Origin: Halosegnis rubeus
Lineage (GTDB): Archaea > Halobacteriota > Halobacteria > Halobacteriales > Haloarculaceae
DNA length: 64,000 nucleotides
NCBI RefSeq assembly: GCF_009184545.1
Contig: NZ_QJOW01000001.1
Coordinates: 558,001-622,000, forward strand
Reading direction: 5' to 3'
The notes beneath the pieces are model-generated. The model was not told the origin of the DNA, did no database searches, and was given only the letters and a program-made list of their open reading frames with translations. This document shows positions 42,870 to 52,359 of the stretch, piece by piece. The stretch's first letter is position 1; every line of letters starts with the position of its first letter. A program made the translations under genes and the position numbers.

Positions 42870-43670
42870 ATGCAATACTCAGGCTGGCCCGAAACCGGCG
42901 AACTCGTCGTGGGCGAGGTGGACGAGATCGAGGACTTCGGTGTCTTCGTCGACCTCCTCGAGTACGAGGACAAGCGTGGGCTCGTCCACGTCAGCGAGGT
43001 AGCGAGCGGCTGGATCAAGAACGTCCGCGACCACGTCAACGTCGACGACGTGGTCGTCTGCAAGGTGCTCGACGTGAACACGTCGAGCCAGCAGGTCGAC
43101 CTCTCGATCAAGGACGTCAACGACCACCAGCGCTCGGACAAGATTCAGGAGTGGAAAAACGAGCAGAAGGCCGACAAGTGGATGGAACTGGCCTTCGGCG
43201 AGGACGTCTCCGACGAGCAGTTCGCCGCCGTCGCCGGCGAACTCGTCGAGGAGTTCGGCAGCATGTACGCCGGCTTCGAGCAGGCGGCCATCCACGGACC
43301 AGACGCCCTCGACTCGACGGACCTCTCGGAGGACGAAGTCGACGCGTTGGTCGAGACCGCGAGAAGAAACGTCTCGGTCCCGTACGTGACCGTGACGGGC
43401 TACGTCGACCTCACGTCGCCGAACCCCGACGGCGTCGAGGACGTGCGCACCGCGATGGAGGCAGCCGCGGGCAACGGCGAGGTGCCAGACGAGGTGGACC
43501 TTGACGTGACCTACGTCGGCGCACCGGAGTACCGCATCCGCGTGCAGGCACCGAACTACGACGACGCGGAGTCCGAGCTCGAAGCGAGTGCGGCCCGTGC
43601 GAGCGACGCGATTTCGGCCGCGGGCGGGACGGCGGAGTTCCACCGCGACCGCCGTACCGACGACGAGTGA
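42870..43670 (+). CDS. Translation initiation factor aIF2 subunit alpha
   Basis: Alpha subunit of the heterotrimer that carries initiator Met-tRNA to the ribosome; the initiator tRNA gene lies in the same window. The 266 residues have an S1 RNA-binding domain ([20 protein letters not shown] to VDLSIKDVN), a helical middle and an alpha/beta C-terminal domain that binds the gamma subunit. The Ser phosphorylated in eukaryotic eIF2-alpha is not in a recognisable context. ATG at 42870 follows the family start [13 protein letters not shown]. Confidence 0.95.
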   Translation: MQYSGWPETGELVVGEVDEIEDFGVFVDLLEYEDKRGLVHVSEVASGWIKNVRDHVNVDDVVVCKVLDVNTSSQQVDLSIKDVNDHQRSDKIQEWKNEQKADKWMELAFGEDVSDEQFAAVAGELVEEFGSMYAGFEQAAIHGPDALDSTDLSEDEVDALVETARRNVSVPYVTVTGYVDLTSPNPDGVEDVRTAMEAAAGNGEVPDEVDLDVTYVGAPEYRIRVQAPNYDDAESELEASAARASDAISAAGGTAEFHRDRRTDDE

Positions 43671-43671
43671 G

Positions 43672-43857
43672 ATGAAAGCCGACATCCGCGTCTGTAGCGC
43701 GTGGGAGACGGCCCACGAGCGCCCGCGCTACACGCTGCAGGACCGCTGTCCCGACTGCGGGGCCGACACCGAAAACAGCGCGCCAGCGCCGTACAACCCT
43801 GAGGACCGCTACGGCGAGTATCGCCGCCGCGTCAAGCGCCGCGAGCGGGACGCGTAA
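43672..43857 (+). CDS. nop10: Nop10, H/ACA ribonucleoprotein subunit
   Basis: A 61-residue protein that scaffolds H/ACA sRNA-guided pseudouridylation with Cbf5. The sequence RYTLQDRCPDCGADT is the family's zinc-containing segment, preceded by a diagnostic Cys at position 8. Length matches (archaeal Nop10 is about 60 residues). It starts 1 bp after the aIF2-alpha stop, so they are coupled, as in most archaea. Confidence 0.95.
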   Translation: MKADIRVCSAWETAHERPRYTLQDRCPDCGADTENSAPAPYNPEDRYGEYRRRVKRRERDA

Positions 43858-43907
43858 CCCCGAGCAACGACCGAATACGACTTACGTGCGGGCCTCCCGG
43901 TGTGGGT

Positions 43908-44660
43908 ATGGACGAATTCGATGTACTCTGGCACACGGAGCCGTCGCTCGACAGCCCCGTACTCGTCGAGGGGTTACCGGGGGTCGGTCACGTCGGCAAG
44001 CTGGCGGCCGACCACCTCGTCGACGAGTTCGAGACGGACCACGTCGCGACGGTGTACTCCGAGCACTTCCCGCCGCAGGTCACCGTCGAGGACGGCGTCT
44101 CGAAGCTCGCGAGCGCGGAGTTTCACGCCGTCGACGCCGACGGCACCGACCTGCTCGTGTTGACGGGCGACCAGCAAGCCGGCGACGGCCCGGGCCACTA
44201 CCGGCTCACCACGACGTTTCTGGACGTCGCCGCGGAGTGTGGCTGTGAGACCGCCTACGCGCTGGGTGGCGTCCCGACGGGGGAGCTCATCGAGGAGTAC
44301 GGCGTCGTCGGCGCGGTCAGCGAGGCGTCGCTCGTCGAGCCGCTCGAGGACGCCGGCGTGGAGTTCCGCGACGACGAACCCGCGGGCGGCGTCGTCGGCG
44401 TCTCGGGACTCATCCTCGGACTCGGTGGCCGGCGCGGCTTCGAGGCCGCCTGTCTGATGGGTGAGACCTCGGGCTATCTGGTCGACCCGAAGAGCGCCCG
44501 CGCCGTGCTCGACGTGTTGTGTGCGAAACTCGGCTTCGAAGTGGACTACGAGTCGTTAGACGAGCGCGCCGACGAGATGGAGGAAGTGATGGAGAAGATG
44601 CAGGAGATGCAACAACAGAGCGCGCAGACGCCGGACGACGACCTGCGGTACATCGGCTGA
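43908..44660 (+). CDS. PAC2-family protein (proteasome assembly chaperone-like)
   Basis: A 250-residue PAC2-superfamily protein, related to the eukaryotic proteasome assembly chaperone. The opening SPVLVEGLPGVGHVGKLAAD, AYALGGVPTG and GLILGLGGRRGFEAACLMGET blocks are typical of the archaeal family. The C-terminal 40 residues are a Met/Gln/Glu-rich coiled-coil segment (MEEVMEKMQEMQQQ). It closes the translation cluster; whether archaeal PAC2 proteins assemble proteasomes remains unproven. The ATG, not the preceding GTG, is chosen from the family start. Confidence 0.9.
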   Translation: MDEFDVLWHTEPSLDSPVLVEGLPGVGHVGKLAADHLVDEFETDHVATVYSEHFPPQVTVEDGVSKLASAEFHAVDADGTDLLVLTGDQQAGDGPGHYRLTTTFLDVAAECGCETAYALGGVPTGELIEEYGVVGAVSEASLVEPLEDAGVEFRDDEPAGGVVGVSGLILGLGGRRGFEAACLMGETSGYLVDPKSARAVLDVLCAKLGFEVDYESLDERADEMEEVMEKMQEMQQQSAQTPDDDLRYIG

Positions 44661-44699
44661 CGGCGAGAGATTCTTACGTCCCGTTCACATACGGCGGGT

Positions 44700-45326
44700 G
44701 TGCTCGCAGACATCGTCGCCGCCACTCCCGAGTGGGTCCGTCTCGGTCTCGTCGCCGGCGGCGTCGCGACGGTCGCCATCGCCGGCATCTTCATCGCCGG
44801 CGTGCGACTGTTTCCGACCGCACCCCGACAGTCGGACCAGCAGTTCGACGGGGACGGCCGCCGGCGCGGCGAGATTCGGGAGTATCTCGACTCTATCGGC
44901 GAACGCTACGTCGAGGACCACGCGCTCGACGCGGAGTCCGTCGCATTCTACCTGCCCGCCCGGGACGTGGCGATCACCTTCGACCCGCGGACGTTCTACC
45001 GACTCGGCGAGACCGAGACGCATCCGGTGCTCGTCGAGTACGAGATGCCGAGCGTGAATCTGGGGTATCGGCTCCCGTTCGTGACGCCCGAACCGGAACG
45101 CGACCGCGACCGCCGCGAGCAGTACCAACGCGAGATGGCCGAGTCCGGCGGCGACCACCGTCCGACGCGCGACGCCTACGAGACCCTCGGGGTTCCGACG
45201 ACGGCCTCGGAGACGGAGATCCGGACCGCCTATCGAAATCGCGTGAAGGAGGTCCACCCCGACCACGGCGGCGACGAGGAGGCGTTCCGCCGGGTGCAGG
45301 AGGCGTACGCGACGGCGACACAATAG
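44700..45326 (+). CDS. Membrane-anchored J-domain protein
   Basis: A 208-residue protein with an N-terminal membrane segment ([19 protein letters not shown], residues 13-31), a beta-rich middle domain and a C-terminal J domain (about 150-208). The J domain has the HPD tripeptide (KEVHPDHGG), the motif that stimulates DnaK/Hsp70 ATPase, and the [20 protein letters not shown] helix II pattern. It should recruit Hsp70 to the membrane face, since the J domain is cytosolic in the inferred topology. The start is GTG at 44700. The middle domain is unfamiliar. Confidence 0.86.
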   Translation: MLADIVAATPEWVRLGLVAGGVATVAIAGIFIAGVRLFPTAPRQSDQQFDGDGRRRGEIREYLDSIGERYVEDHALDAESVAFYLPARDVAITFDPRTFYRLGETETHPVLVEYEMPSVNLGYRLPFVTPEPERDRDRREQYQREMAESGGDHRPTRDAYETLGVPTTASETEIRTAYRNRVKEVHPDHGGDEEAFRRVQEAYATATQ

Positions 45327-45331
45327 ACAGC

Positions 45332-45556
45332 ATGACACGAGTCGACATCACCGAGACGGTAGTAACGCAGTTGGCCGAACTTCTCGACAGCGGCGAACTC
45401 GATCAACCGACGAACTGGATGGGGACGCAGTTTCTCGCACAGGACTTCGGCTTCGAGGAGCTTGCGACGTTCGTCTTCGAGGCGGACGCCGCCACCTACT
45501 ACGAGGCGGTGCGACGCGCCGAGAAACAGGCCGAGACCGACATCGAACTGCCCTAA
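45332..45556 (+). CDS. Small uncharacterised protein downstream of the J-domain gene
   Basis: A 74-residue acidic, mostly helical protein, MTRVDITETVVTQLAELLDS at the start, with no metal, membrane or catalytic signature. It starts 5 bp after the J-domain gene's stop, so it is cotranscribed and could be an accessory factor; that is inference from spacing. It abuts the stop of the convergent HTH regulator without overlap. Confidence 0.68.
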   Translation: MTRVDITETVVTQLAELLDSGELDQPTNWMGTQFLAQDFGFEELATFVFEADAATYYEAVRRAEKQAETDIELP

Positions 45557-46327
45557 TCAGGCGTCGGTAACTTCGTAGGCCAGACCGCTGTCCCGGAGCG
45601 TGTCGGTCACGCGTCCGGTTCGGTCGGCGCTCACGACGACGACGACGTCCATCCCCCGCCCAGCGGCGTCCGCGGCGACCTCGCCGGCGGCGACGGTCAC
45701 GTCGGTCTCGATGTCGGCCTCGCGGAGCGCGACGACCGCCTCCACCCCGTCGGCGGCGACGACTTCGGCAGAGCGAGCGGCGGTGAGCGTCTCGATGTCC
45801 GGTTCGACGCCCGCCCGCACGGGCGGGACCTGATACACCGTCACCTCGCCCGGCTCCAGGTCGATGACGCCCGCGAAGTTGGTGACGCCGACGACCGTCC
45901 CCTCGCTCGCGTCGGTGGTCGCGACCCCCGTCGCCGGTCCGGTCTCGCCCGGGGTCGCGTGGAGCAGTCCCGCCTCGATGGACAGGGAGACGGTTTCGCC
46001 CTCCTGGATTTCCGCCGTCGCGACGGCGGCGTCCTCCTGGACGGAGCCGAGCACGTCGTCGGTGACGTGGTCGGCAAACCGGCGCACGTCGTTGGCCTGC
46101 TGGAACAGCCAGTCGACGCCTTCGTTGGTGACGCGATACCGGGAGCGAGCCTCCTTCTCGACGAAGCCACGGTCCGCGAGGTCGCTGATGTACTCGGAGA
46201 CGGCCTGAGAGGTGACGCCGACGGCCTCGGCGATCTCCTCCTGATTCACGGCGGGGCCACGCTCCGCGACCGCGGTCAGCACGCGGAACGTCGTCGCCGC
46301 CCGCTTGGTTTCGAGAACCTCGACCAT
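45557..46327 (-). CDS. HTH transcriptional regulator with C-terminal ligand-type domain (DUF7839-like)
   Basis: A 256-residue regulator. Residues 10-80 hold a winged helix-turn-helix (QEEIAEAVGVTSQAVSEYI, then FVEKEARSRYRVTNEG). The rest alternates strands and helices and ends in an alpha/beta part (GMDVVVVVSADRTGRVTDTL). The start at 46327 is preferred over the in-frame ATG at 46354 because the TTTATGAA box overlaps the latter and lies 27 bp before the former. Target genes are unknown; the divergent phosphoesterase gene is the obvious candidate. Confidence 0.8.
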   Translation of the reverse strand: MVEVLETKRAATTFRVLTAVAERGPAVNQEEIAEAVGVTSQAVSEYISDLADRGFVEKEARSRYRVTNEGVDWLFQQANDVRRFADHVTDDVLGSVQEDAAVATAEIQEGETVSLSIEAGLLHATPGETGPATGVATTDASEGTVVGVTNFAGVIDLEPGEVTVYQVPPVRAGVEPDIETLTAARSAEVVAADGVEAVVALREADIETDVTVAAGEVAADAAGRGMDVVVVVSADRTGRVTDTLRDSGLAYEVTDA

Positions 46328-46349
46328 ACCGAACTGTTCCGCTCCAGTG

Positions 46350-46357
46350 TTCATAAA
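46350..46357 (-). promoter_or_regulatory. TATA box that decides the regulator start
   Basis: TTTATGAA on the minus strand about 27 bp before the ATG at 46327; the upstream in-frame ATG at 46354 lies inside it. Confidence 0.6.
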
Positions 46358-46436
46358 CCCCGGCGTGGCGGTCGCGTCGTCTCTCCAGAGTGTTGTGGCC
46401 GCGAGCCTCTTTGTCGCTCGCCGCCCTACCAGAGAC

Positions 46437-47123
46437 ATGGAGCCGACGTACCGCGACCGGGCGGTCTATCTCCCCGCCCCCGAGACGCTCGTCGTCGCTG
46501 ACCTGCACATCGGCCGCGACGAGGCGTCGAATCTGGAGCTTCGGGTCGGCGAGCACGGCGACCTCACGGCGCGGTTCGAGCGACTGCTCGCGCAGTTCTC
46601 GCCCAACGAAGTCGTCGTCGCCGGCGACTTCCTCCACTCGTTCTCGACGCTTCCCCGGGGGGTGCTGGAGACGGTTCGCGAACTGAAGGCCGCGTGTCGA
46701 CAGACCGGCGCGCGACTCGTCGTCACCCCCGGCAACCACGACGCGATGCTGGGTGAGGTGTGGGACGGACCAACGGAGTCGGAACACTGGGTCGGCGACT
46801 GGGTCGTGTGTCACGGCCACGAGGAGCCGACGGCCGACGCCGACGGCTACATCGTCGGCCACGACCACCCGGCAATCGACATCGAGGGGCAGCGGCGACC
46901 CTGCTATCTCACCGGGGACGGCGTCTACGGCGACAGCGATCTCCTGATGCTGCCCGCCTTCACGCGACTCGCGGGCGGCGTCGAGGTGAACGCGATGTAC
47001 GCCCGCCACTTCGACTCGCCGCTCGTGGAGACGACCCGCCCGCTCCGGCCCGTCGTGCGCGATCCCGACGCCGACGAGACGCTGACGTTTCCGCCGCTGG
47101 ACGAGTTCCGCCGGCTGCTGTGA
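46437..47123 (+). CDS. Metallophosphoesterase, COG1407 (YkuE/PdeM-like)
   Basis: A 228-residue calcineurin-fold enzyme. Metal motifs are complete: D22/H24 in VVADLHIGRDE, GDF in VVAGDFLHS, GNHD in TPGNHDAM, and the later GHEEPTADADG and GHDHPAID histidines. It belongs to the small COG1407 group whose substrates are uncertain (nucleotide or phosphodiester). The start ATG gives MEPTYRDRAVYLPAPETLVV. It is divergent from the HTH regulator. Confidence 0.9.
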   Translation: MEPTYRDRAVYLPAPETLVVADLHIGRDEASNLELRVGEHGDLTARFERLLAQFSPNEVVVAGDFLHSFSTLPRGVLETVRELKAACRQTGARLVVTPGNHDAMLGEVWDGPTESEHWVGDWVVCHGHEEPTADADGYIVGHDHPAIDIEGQRRPCYLTGDGVYGDSDLLMLPAFTRLAGGVEVNAMYARHFDSPLVETTRPLRPVVRDPDADETLTFPPLDEFRRLL

Positions 47124-47159
47124 GGAAACTGCTTACCCCGAGCGCCCCGACCGTCGAGT

Positions 47160-47969
47160 GTGTACCACGGTATCGACTTCAGCGGCGCGGCCCGACCCGG
47201 CGACGACATCTGGCTTGCGAGCGCCCGCCCGACCGCCGACGGACTCAGACTCGACTCCTGTGTCTCTGCGGGCGAGCAGTTCGACGCGACCGGGCGAGAA
47301 GCCGTTCTCAGTGCGCTGCGCGCGTGGCTCGCTGATGTGGACGGTGTCGCCGGACTCGACGTATCCTTCGGTCTCCCGCGCGTGCTCGTCCCCACCGAGG
47401 CTTGCGACTCGTGGCCGGCGTTCCTCCGGTGGTTCGGCGCGACCTTCGCCGGAGACGACGGGAAGTCGATGCAGACCGCTCTGAAGGAGCGCGCTCGGGC
47501 CAGCGACGCCGACGGAATCGAACTCAAGCGGCGGACTGACAGCCCGACGGGCGCTTCCTCACCCTACTCGTTCATCACGCGCTACCAGACGCTCCACGGG
47601 ATTCGCGACGTACTCGCCCCCCTCGTCCTCGGCGAGCGAGCGGGCGTCGAGCCGATGGCCCCGAGCGAGGGACCCACGCTGTGTGAAATCTATCCGGCGG
47701 CGACCTTGCGTGCGCTCTGTCTCCCCGACCAGCAGTACAAGGGAAACAAACACGACGGCGAGCGCGCCCGTCGCGAGGAAATCGTCGCCGGCCTGCGCGA
47801 GTGGGGCATGGCGATGGACGACGCGCTGGCCGAGCGACTGGTCGACGAATCGGGCGGTGACGCCCTCGATGCCGCCGTCGGAACTGTAGCCGTCGCGCGG
47901 GCTGTCGAGAACGACTTTGCCGTCGAGGAAGAGCGGTACGATTCGCTTGAGGGGTATATATACGTTTAA
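47160..47969 (+). CDS. DUF429 family protein (RNase H-like fold)
   Basis: A 269-residue DUF429 protein with an inferred RNase H-like fold; enzymatic activity is unproven. MYHGIDFSGAARPGDDIWLA carries the first acidic strand (GIDFSGA), LDVSFGLPRVL the second, and ALDAAVGTVAVARAVE the last acidic helix; these align as a plausible metal-binding triad. The gene starts with GTG and converges on tspO, whose stop overlaps it by 4 bp. Confidence 0.84.
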   Translation: MYHGIDFSGAARPGDDIWLASARPTADGLRLDSCVSAGEQFDATGREAVLSALRAWLADVDGVAGLDVSFGLPRVLVPTEACDSWPAFLRWFGATFAGDDGKSMQTALKERARASDADGIELKRRTDSPTGASSPYSFITRYQTLHGIRDVLAPLVLGERAGVEPMAPSEGPTLCEIYPAATLRALCLPDQQYKGNKHDGERARREEIVAGLREWGMAMDDALAERLVDESGGDALDAAVGTVAVARAVENDFAVEEERYDSLEGYIYV

Positions 47970-48457
47970 AAAGCGATAGCGGCGTTCAACACCGTCGCGA
48001 AGGAGACCCACGCGAGATACGGCACCACGAGCGCGGCCGCCGGCCGGTCCACGCGGTCGAAGGCGCGCATCGTGGCGAGAATTGCGACCCACAACACGGC
48101 GATGATAGCGAGTCCGGCGACGGGCGCGCGGAGTCCGAAGAACACCGGCGTCCACACGAGATTGACGGCGAACTGTCCGGCGAACAGCGCCAGCGCGCGC
48201 GACCGAGCGGGGCCGTCGGGCGTCTGCCACACCCGGTAGAGGGCGACGCCGAGCAGTGTAAACAGCAGCGTCCAGACGACGGGGAACGCGAGTTCCGGCG
48301 GAAAGAAGGCCGGCTTGTCGATCCACGAGGTGTCAGAGCCGACGAACAGTGCCGGAAGCGCACCGACCGCGTTCACACCGACGACGAAACCGGCCGCAGT
48401 CAGGAGGCCGCGCCCGTCCGGCACCGACAGGCCGCCGCTGTCTGTCTGCTGTTGCAT
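47966..48457 (-). CDS. tspO: TspO/MBR family protein
   Basis: A 163-residue, five-helix membrane protein of the tryptophan-rich sensory protein family, which binds porphyrins and influences their transport or breakdown. FFPPELAFPVVWTLLFTLLG carries the family PPxxxFxxVW pattern, and NLVWTPVFFGLRAP the second Trp-rich helix. Porphyrin binding fits an organism with haem and cobalamin pathways, but no tetrapyrrole gene is nearby. Confidence 0.93.
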   Translation of the reverse strand: MQQQTDSGGLSVPDGRGLLTAAGFVVGVNAVGALPALFVGSDTSWIDKPAFFPPELAFPVVWTLLFTLLGVALYRVWQTPDGPARSRALALFAGQFAVNLVWTPVFFGLRAPVAGLAIIAVLWVAILATMRAFDRVDRPAAALVVPYLAWVSFATVLNAAIAF

Positions 48458-48543
48458 ATCTGCTCTACGCCCTCCGAGACGGTAGCTGTTTGCGTCGGTT
48501 CGCGACCGGCGTCGTTTTGCGTCTCGACCCGCTTGCTCTGGTA

Positions 48544-50247
48544 ATGACCGACCCGGCGACGCTCTCCGTGACGCTTGTCGACGGCTACGTGGACGAGCCG
48601 GCCCACTTCGGCGTCCCGCCGTACATCTCGACGTACCCTCGGTACACGGCCGGCGCGCTCGTCGACGCCGGCGTCTCCGAATCGCAGATTACCTACCACA
48701 CCATCGACGAACTCCGCGACGAGAAGTCAAAGTGGCGCGACGTGGAGGACGCCGACCTGTTCATCTACGTCGGCGGAATGACCGTCCCCGGCAGCTACGT
48801 CGGCGGGACGCCCGCCGAACCCGACGAGGTTCGCGAGCTCGCGTGGACCGCAGACGGCACGACCCTGATGGGTGGGCCAGTCCGATTCGGCGTCGGCGAG
48901 GAGAACGCCGGCGCACAGAACATGGAGCGTGACGACCTCGACTTCGATTATCTCGCGATGGCCGACGTAGAAGCCGCGGCCTACGACCTCGTCCACGGCG
49001 GGCTAGAGGGATTCGAGGACCGCTACCGGTCGAACGAGGAGCTGGCCCGGTGGGCCGCTGACGGCGCGTTCGTCATCGAACAACACCCCAACCACCCCGA
49101 CTACCTCATCTGCGAAATGGAGACCTCCCGCGGCTGTGCCTACCGGTGTTCCTTCTGTACGGAGCCGATGTACGGCGACCCGGCCTTCCGGTCCGTTGAC
49201 GCGGTGACCGGGGAAATCGAGGCGCTGTACGACCGCGGCGCGCGCCACTTCCGGCTTGGGCGACAGGCCGACATCCTCGCGTACGGCGGCGACGGCGAGG
49301 CCCCGAACCCAGACGCCCTTCACGACCTCTACAGCGGGATTCGCGAGGTGGCCCCCGACCTCGAGACGCTCCACCTCGACAACATGAACCCCGTCACTAT
49401 CGTCGACTACCCCGAGCAGTCGCGGGAGGCGATTCGCACCATTGCGAAGTACAACACCGCCGGCGACACCGCGGCGTTCGGGCTGGAGTCGGCCGACCCT
49501 CTCGTCCAAGAGAAGAACAATCTGCTCGTCACGGCCGACGAGTGTCTCGAAGCCGTCCGCATCGTCAACGAGGAGGGTGGCTGGCGACCCGGTGAATCCC
49601 CCGAAGACGCCCCCTCCTTCGGGGAGGGGTCGGCGAACCGCCTGCCGAAGCTCCTGCCGGGAATCAATCTCGTCCACGGGCTGATGGGCGAACGCCCCGA
49701 GACGTACGAGCACAACAAGCAGTTCCTCCGGCGCGTGCTCGACGAGGGGCTGATGATCCGACGCATCAACATCCGGCAGGTGATGGCCTTCGAGGGGACG
49801 GAGATGGCCGAGACGGGTGCCGACATCGCGAAGGCGCACAAGCAGAACTTCAACGCCTACAAACAAGAGGTACGAGAGCAAATCGACAATCCGATGTTGA
49901 AACGGGTCGCACCCGTCGGGACCGTCCTCCCGGACGTGCACCTCGAATACCATCAGGACGGGCGCACCTTCGGTCGCCAGCTGGGCACGTACTCGCTGCT
50001 CATCGCCGTGCCCGGCGAACGAGAGCTGGGTCAGTCGATGGACGTAGCGATTACGGGCCACGGCTACCGGTCGGTGACCGGCGTCCCCCATCCGCTCGAC
50101 GTGAACGAGGCGTCGATGGACGAACTGACGGCGATTCCGGGCATCGGCGACGGCACTGCAGGGAATATCGTTGTGGACCGGCCACATTCGGAACTCGACG
50201 CTCTCGCGCCGGAGGCCCCGACAGACGATTTCTTCAGCGCCGACTGA
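48544..50247 (+). CDS. Radical SAM protein with B12-binding-like N-terminus and HhH C-terminus
   Basis: A 567-residue radical SAM enzyme of the archaeal MJ1487-like group. The cluster motif is CAYRCSFC with C198, C202 and C205, preceded by METSRG. The N-terminal 180 residues have a Rossmann-like part that might bind cobalamin (YVGGMTVPGSYVGG), though no DxHxxG is seen. The C-terminus carries a helix-hairpin-helix motif (DELTAIPGIGDGTAGNI), unusual for a small-molecule enzyme and suggestive of nucleic-acid binding, such as RNA modification. Substrate unknown. Confidence 0.86.
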   Translation: MTDPATLSVTLVDGYVDEPAHFGVPPYISTYPRYTAGALVDAGVSESQITYHTIDELRDEKSKWRDVEDADLFIYVGGMTVPGSYVGGTPAEPDEVRELAWTADGTTLMGGPVRFGVGEENAGAQNMERDDLDFDYLAMADVEAAAYDLVHGGLEGFEDRYRSNEELARWAADGAFVIEQHPNHPDYLICEMETSRGCAYRCSFCTEPMYGDPAFRSVDAVTGEIEALYDRGARHFRLGRQADILAYGGDGEAPNPDALHDLYSGIREVAPDLETLHLDNMNPVTIVDYPEQSREAIRTIAKYNTAGDTAAFGLESADPLVQEKNNLLVTADECLEAVRIVNEEGGWRPGESPEDAPSFGEGSANRLPKLLPGINLVHGLMGERPETYEHNKQFLRRVLDEGLMIRRINIRQVMAFEGTEMAETGADIAKAHKQNFNAYKQEVREQIDNPMLKRVAPVGTVLPDVHLEYHQDGRTFGRQLGTYSLLIAVPGERELGQSMDVAITGHGYRSVTGVPHPLDVNEASMDELTAIPGIGDGTAGNIVVDRPHSELDALAPEAPTDDFFSAD

Positions 50248-50284
50248 GCGACACGTTTTCGGCACCACCGGAAGGAGAGATGGT

Positions 50285-50782
50285 ATGCCGCCACTTCACG
50301 AGGGACAGCGAGTCGCCGTACTGGCCGACTCACAGAACCTCTATCACTCCTCGCACAGCCTCTACTCCCGGAATATCGACTACGAGACGCTGCTCGATAC
50401 CGTAGTCGCCGACCGCGAGCTCGTGCGCGCCATCGCGTACGTCATCCGGGCGGACTCCCCCAACGAGGAGGAGTTCTTCGAGGCTATTGAGGAGATCGGA
50501 TTCGAGCCGAAGATCAAGGACATCAAGACGTTCGCCGACGGGTCGAAGAAGGCCGACTGGGACGTGGGTATCTCTCTCGATGCGGTTACGCTGGGCGATC
50601 ACGTCGACGTGGTCGCGCTCTGTTCCGGTGACGGCGACTTCTCGCGGCTCTGCTCGCATCTCCGTCACCAGGGCGTTCGCGTCGAAGTGTTCTCCTTTGG
50701 CAACTCCGCGGCTGATGAACTGCTCGATGCCGCGGACTCGTTCGTCGACATGAGCGAGGAGAAAGAGCGGTTCCTCCTGTAG
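50285..50782 (+). CDS. NYN-domain (LabA/PIN-like) protein
   Basis: A 165-residue NYN-domain protein of the PIN-like nuclease superfamily (LabA-like). The acidic active-site set is visible: D15 in VLADSQNLY, D91/D93 in KKADWDVGIS, D99, and D116/D118 in CSGDGDFSRL. Members are expected to bind and probably cut RNA. It starts 37 bp after the radical SAM-HhH gene on the same strand, an arrangement that could link RNA modification with RNA processing. Start ATG in MPPLHEGQRV. Confidence 0.88.
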   Translation: MPPLHEGQRVAVLADSQNLYHSSHSLYSRNIDYETLLDTVVADRELVRAIAYVIRADSPNEEEFFEAIEEIGFEPKIKDIKTFADGSKKADWDVGISLDAVTLGDHVDVVALCSGDGDFSRLCSHLRHQGVRVEVFSFGNSAADELLDAADSFVDMSEEKERFLL

Positions 50783-50811
50783 CTTCACTCGCCGGTTCTC
50801 GCAATACCACC

Positions 50812-52191
50812 CTACCGGTCGATGTCGTCTACGAGGTCCGCGGCGACACCGACGTAGTTTGTCGGCTCGAGCGCGTGAAGCTCCGCCCGGACCGACTCGC
50901 TCACGTCGAGGTCGTCGAACAGCGCCCGGAAATCGGCGAGCGTGACGCGCTGGCCCCGGGTGAGCTCCTTCACGCGCTCGTAGGCGTCGTCGTGGCCCTC
51001 GCGTCGAAGAATCGTCTGGACGGCTTCCCCGATGATCTCTGGCGTCGATTCGAGCTCCTCGCGCATCACCTGTTCGTTGGGCGTGACCTTCGCCAGCCCG
51101 CGGCTCGCCTTCTCGTAGCCGATGAGACAGTGGGCGAACGCTGCCCCGATATTTCGCTTTACAGTCGAGTCGGAGAGGTCACGCTGGAGCCGTGAGGTGG
51201 TGACGTAGTCGCCGAGGAAGACGAGGTCCGAATTCGCCTTCGAGAGGTTTCCTTCGCTGTTCTCGAAGTCGATGGGGTTCACCTTGTGTGGCATCGTCGA
51301 GGAACCGGTCTCGCCGGCGACGGTGTCCTGTCCGAGATAGCGCTTCGAGACGTACAGCCAGATGTCGCGGTCCATGTCGAGCAGGACGTTGTTGGCATTC
51401 CGGAGCGCGTCGAAGACGGATTGGAGGTCACCACAGGGGTTCACCTGCGTCGAGAGTGCCCGGTGAGAGAGCCCGAGCGAGGTGGTGAACGACTCCGAGA
51501 ACGCCGGCCAGTCGATATCGGGGTAGGCGACTTCGTGAGCGGCGTAGGTCCCTGATGCGCCGGCGAGCTTGCCCGTGAGGTCCGCGGCGGCGCGGTCGAG
51601 TTCGGCGACAGCGCGCCCGAGTCTGGCGGCGTAGACGGCGAGTTCTTTCCCGAACGTCGTCGGCGTCGCTGGCTGACCGTGGGTGTGGGCCAACATCGCC
51701 ACCCCGCGATGTTCCTGTGCCATCTGCGTCAGCGTGTCCCGAAGCTCTCGGAGCTTCGGAGCGAGCACCTCCTCGATTGCGGGCTTCACGAGCAGTCGCT
51801 GGGCGAGGTTGTTCACGTCCTCGCTGGTCAGCCCGAAGTGGATGAACGGGTGGGCCGGCTCGGGGGCGTGCTCGCGGATGAAGTACTCGACCGCCTTCAC
51901 GTCGTGGTTGGTCGCGGCGTACTCCTTCCACCCCTCCGTCTCCAACTGCTTGACGACCGCGGCGTCGTCCTCGTCGAACGACTCGTAGCAGTCGCGGAGG
52001 CGGTCGCGCTCCCCCTGGGAGAGGTCGACCTCGTCGACGGTGTCGGCGAGCGTGATGAGGTACTCGACCTCTACGCGGACGCGGGCGCGGACGAGCGCCT
52101 GCTCGCTGGCGTACGGAACCAACGGCTCCGTGTAGCGGGCGTACCGGCCATCGAGTGGCGAGACGGCGGCGAGCGACGAACGACCTGTCAT
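50812..52191 (-). CDS. purB: Adenylosuccinate lyase
   Basis: Acts twice in purine synthesis, cleaving SAICAR and adenylosuccinate with release of fumarate. The 459-residue protein has SPLDGRYARYTEPL at the start, the fumarase-superfamily loop GETGSSTMPHKVNPIDFEN with the catalytic serine, and AHTHGQPATPTTFGKELAVY. The ATG at 52191 is preferred to an upstream in-frame Met, which would add a non-homologous leader. It is divergent from purN-purH, so purine genes sit back to back. Confidence 0.96.
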   Translation of the reverse strand: MTGRSSLAAVSPLDGRYARYTEPLVPYASEQALVRARVRVEVEYLITLADTVDEVDLSQGERDRLRDCYESFDEDDAAVVKQLETEGWKEYAATNHDVKAVEYFIREHAPEPAHPFIHFGLTSEDVNNLAQRLLVKPAIEEVLAPKLRELRDTLTQMAQEHRGVAMLAHTHGQPATPTTFGKELAVYAARLGRAVAELDRAAADLTGKLAGASGTYAAHEVAYPDIDWPAFSESFTTSLGLSHRALSTQVNPCGDLQSVFDALRNANNVLLDMDRDIWLYVSKRYLGQDTVAGETGSSTMPHKVNPIDFENSEGNLSKANSDLVFLGDYVTTSRLQRDLSDSTVKRNIGAAFAHCLIGYEKASRGLAKVTPNEQVMREELESTPEIIGEAVQTILRREGHDDAYERVKELTRGQRVTLADFRALFDDLDVSESVRAELHALEPTNYVGVAADLVDDIDR

Positions 52192-52359
52192 GATTCGCGC
52201 TCCAGACGGCGCGGCCAAAGGCGTGTCGATTGCGTGATACACGGCCGTGTTGACTCGTCTATTTATTGGCGGCTCAGACCCGCAGTACTGTGCACGAACG
52301 CGGATAGCGACCGGCTCGGGACCGCAACGTCTTTGCGTCGTCCGTCACCGACTCCGAGT

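Noticed and set aside
44519-45556. 345-codon frame covering the J-domain region
   Set aside because: Arg-rich shadow of the J-domain gene; only its last 74 codons, from 45332, form a real gene.
45557-46327. CRISPR-associated Csa3-like regulator
   Set aside because: An HTH plus ligand domain could suggest this, but the order of domains differs and no cas gene or array is nearby.
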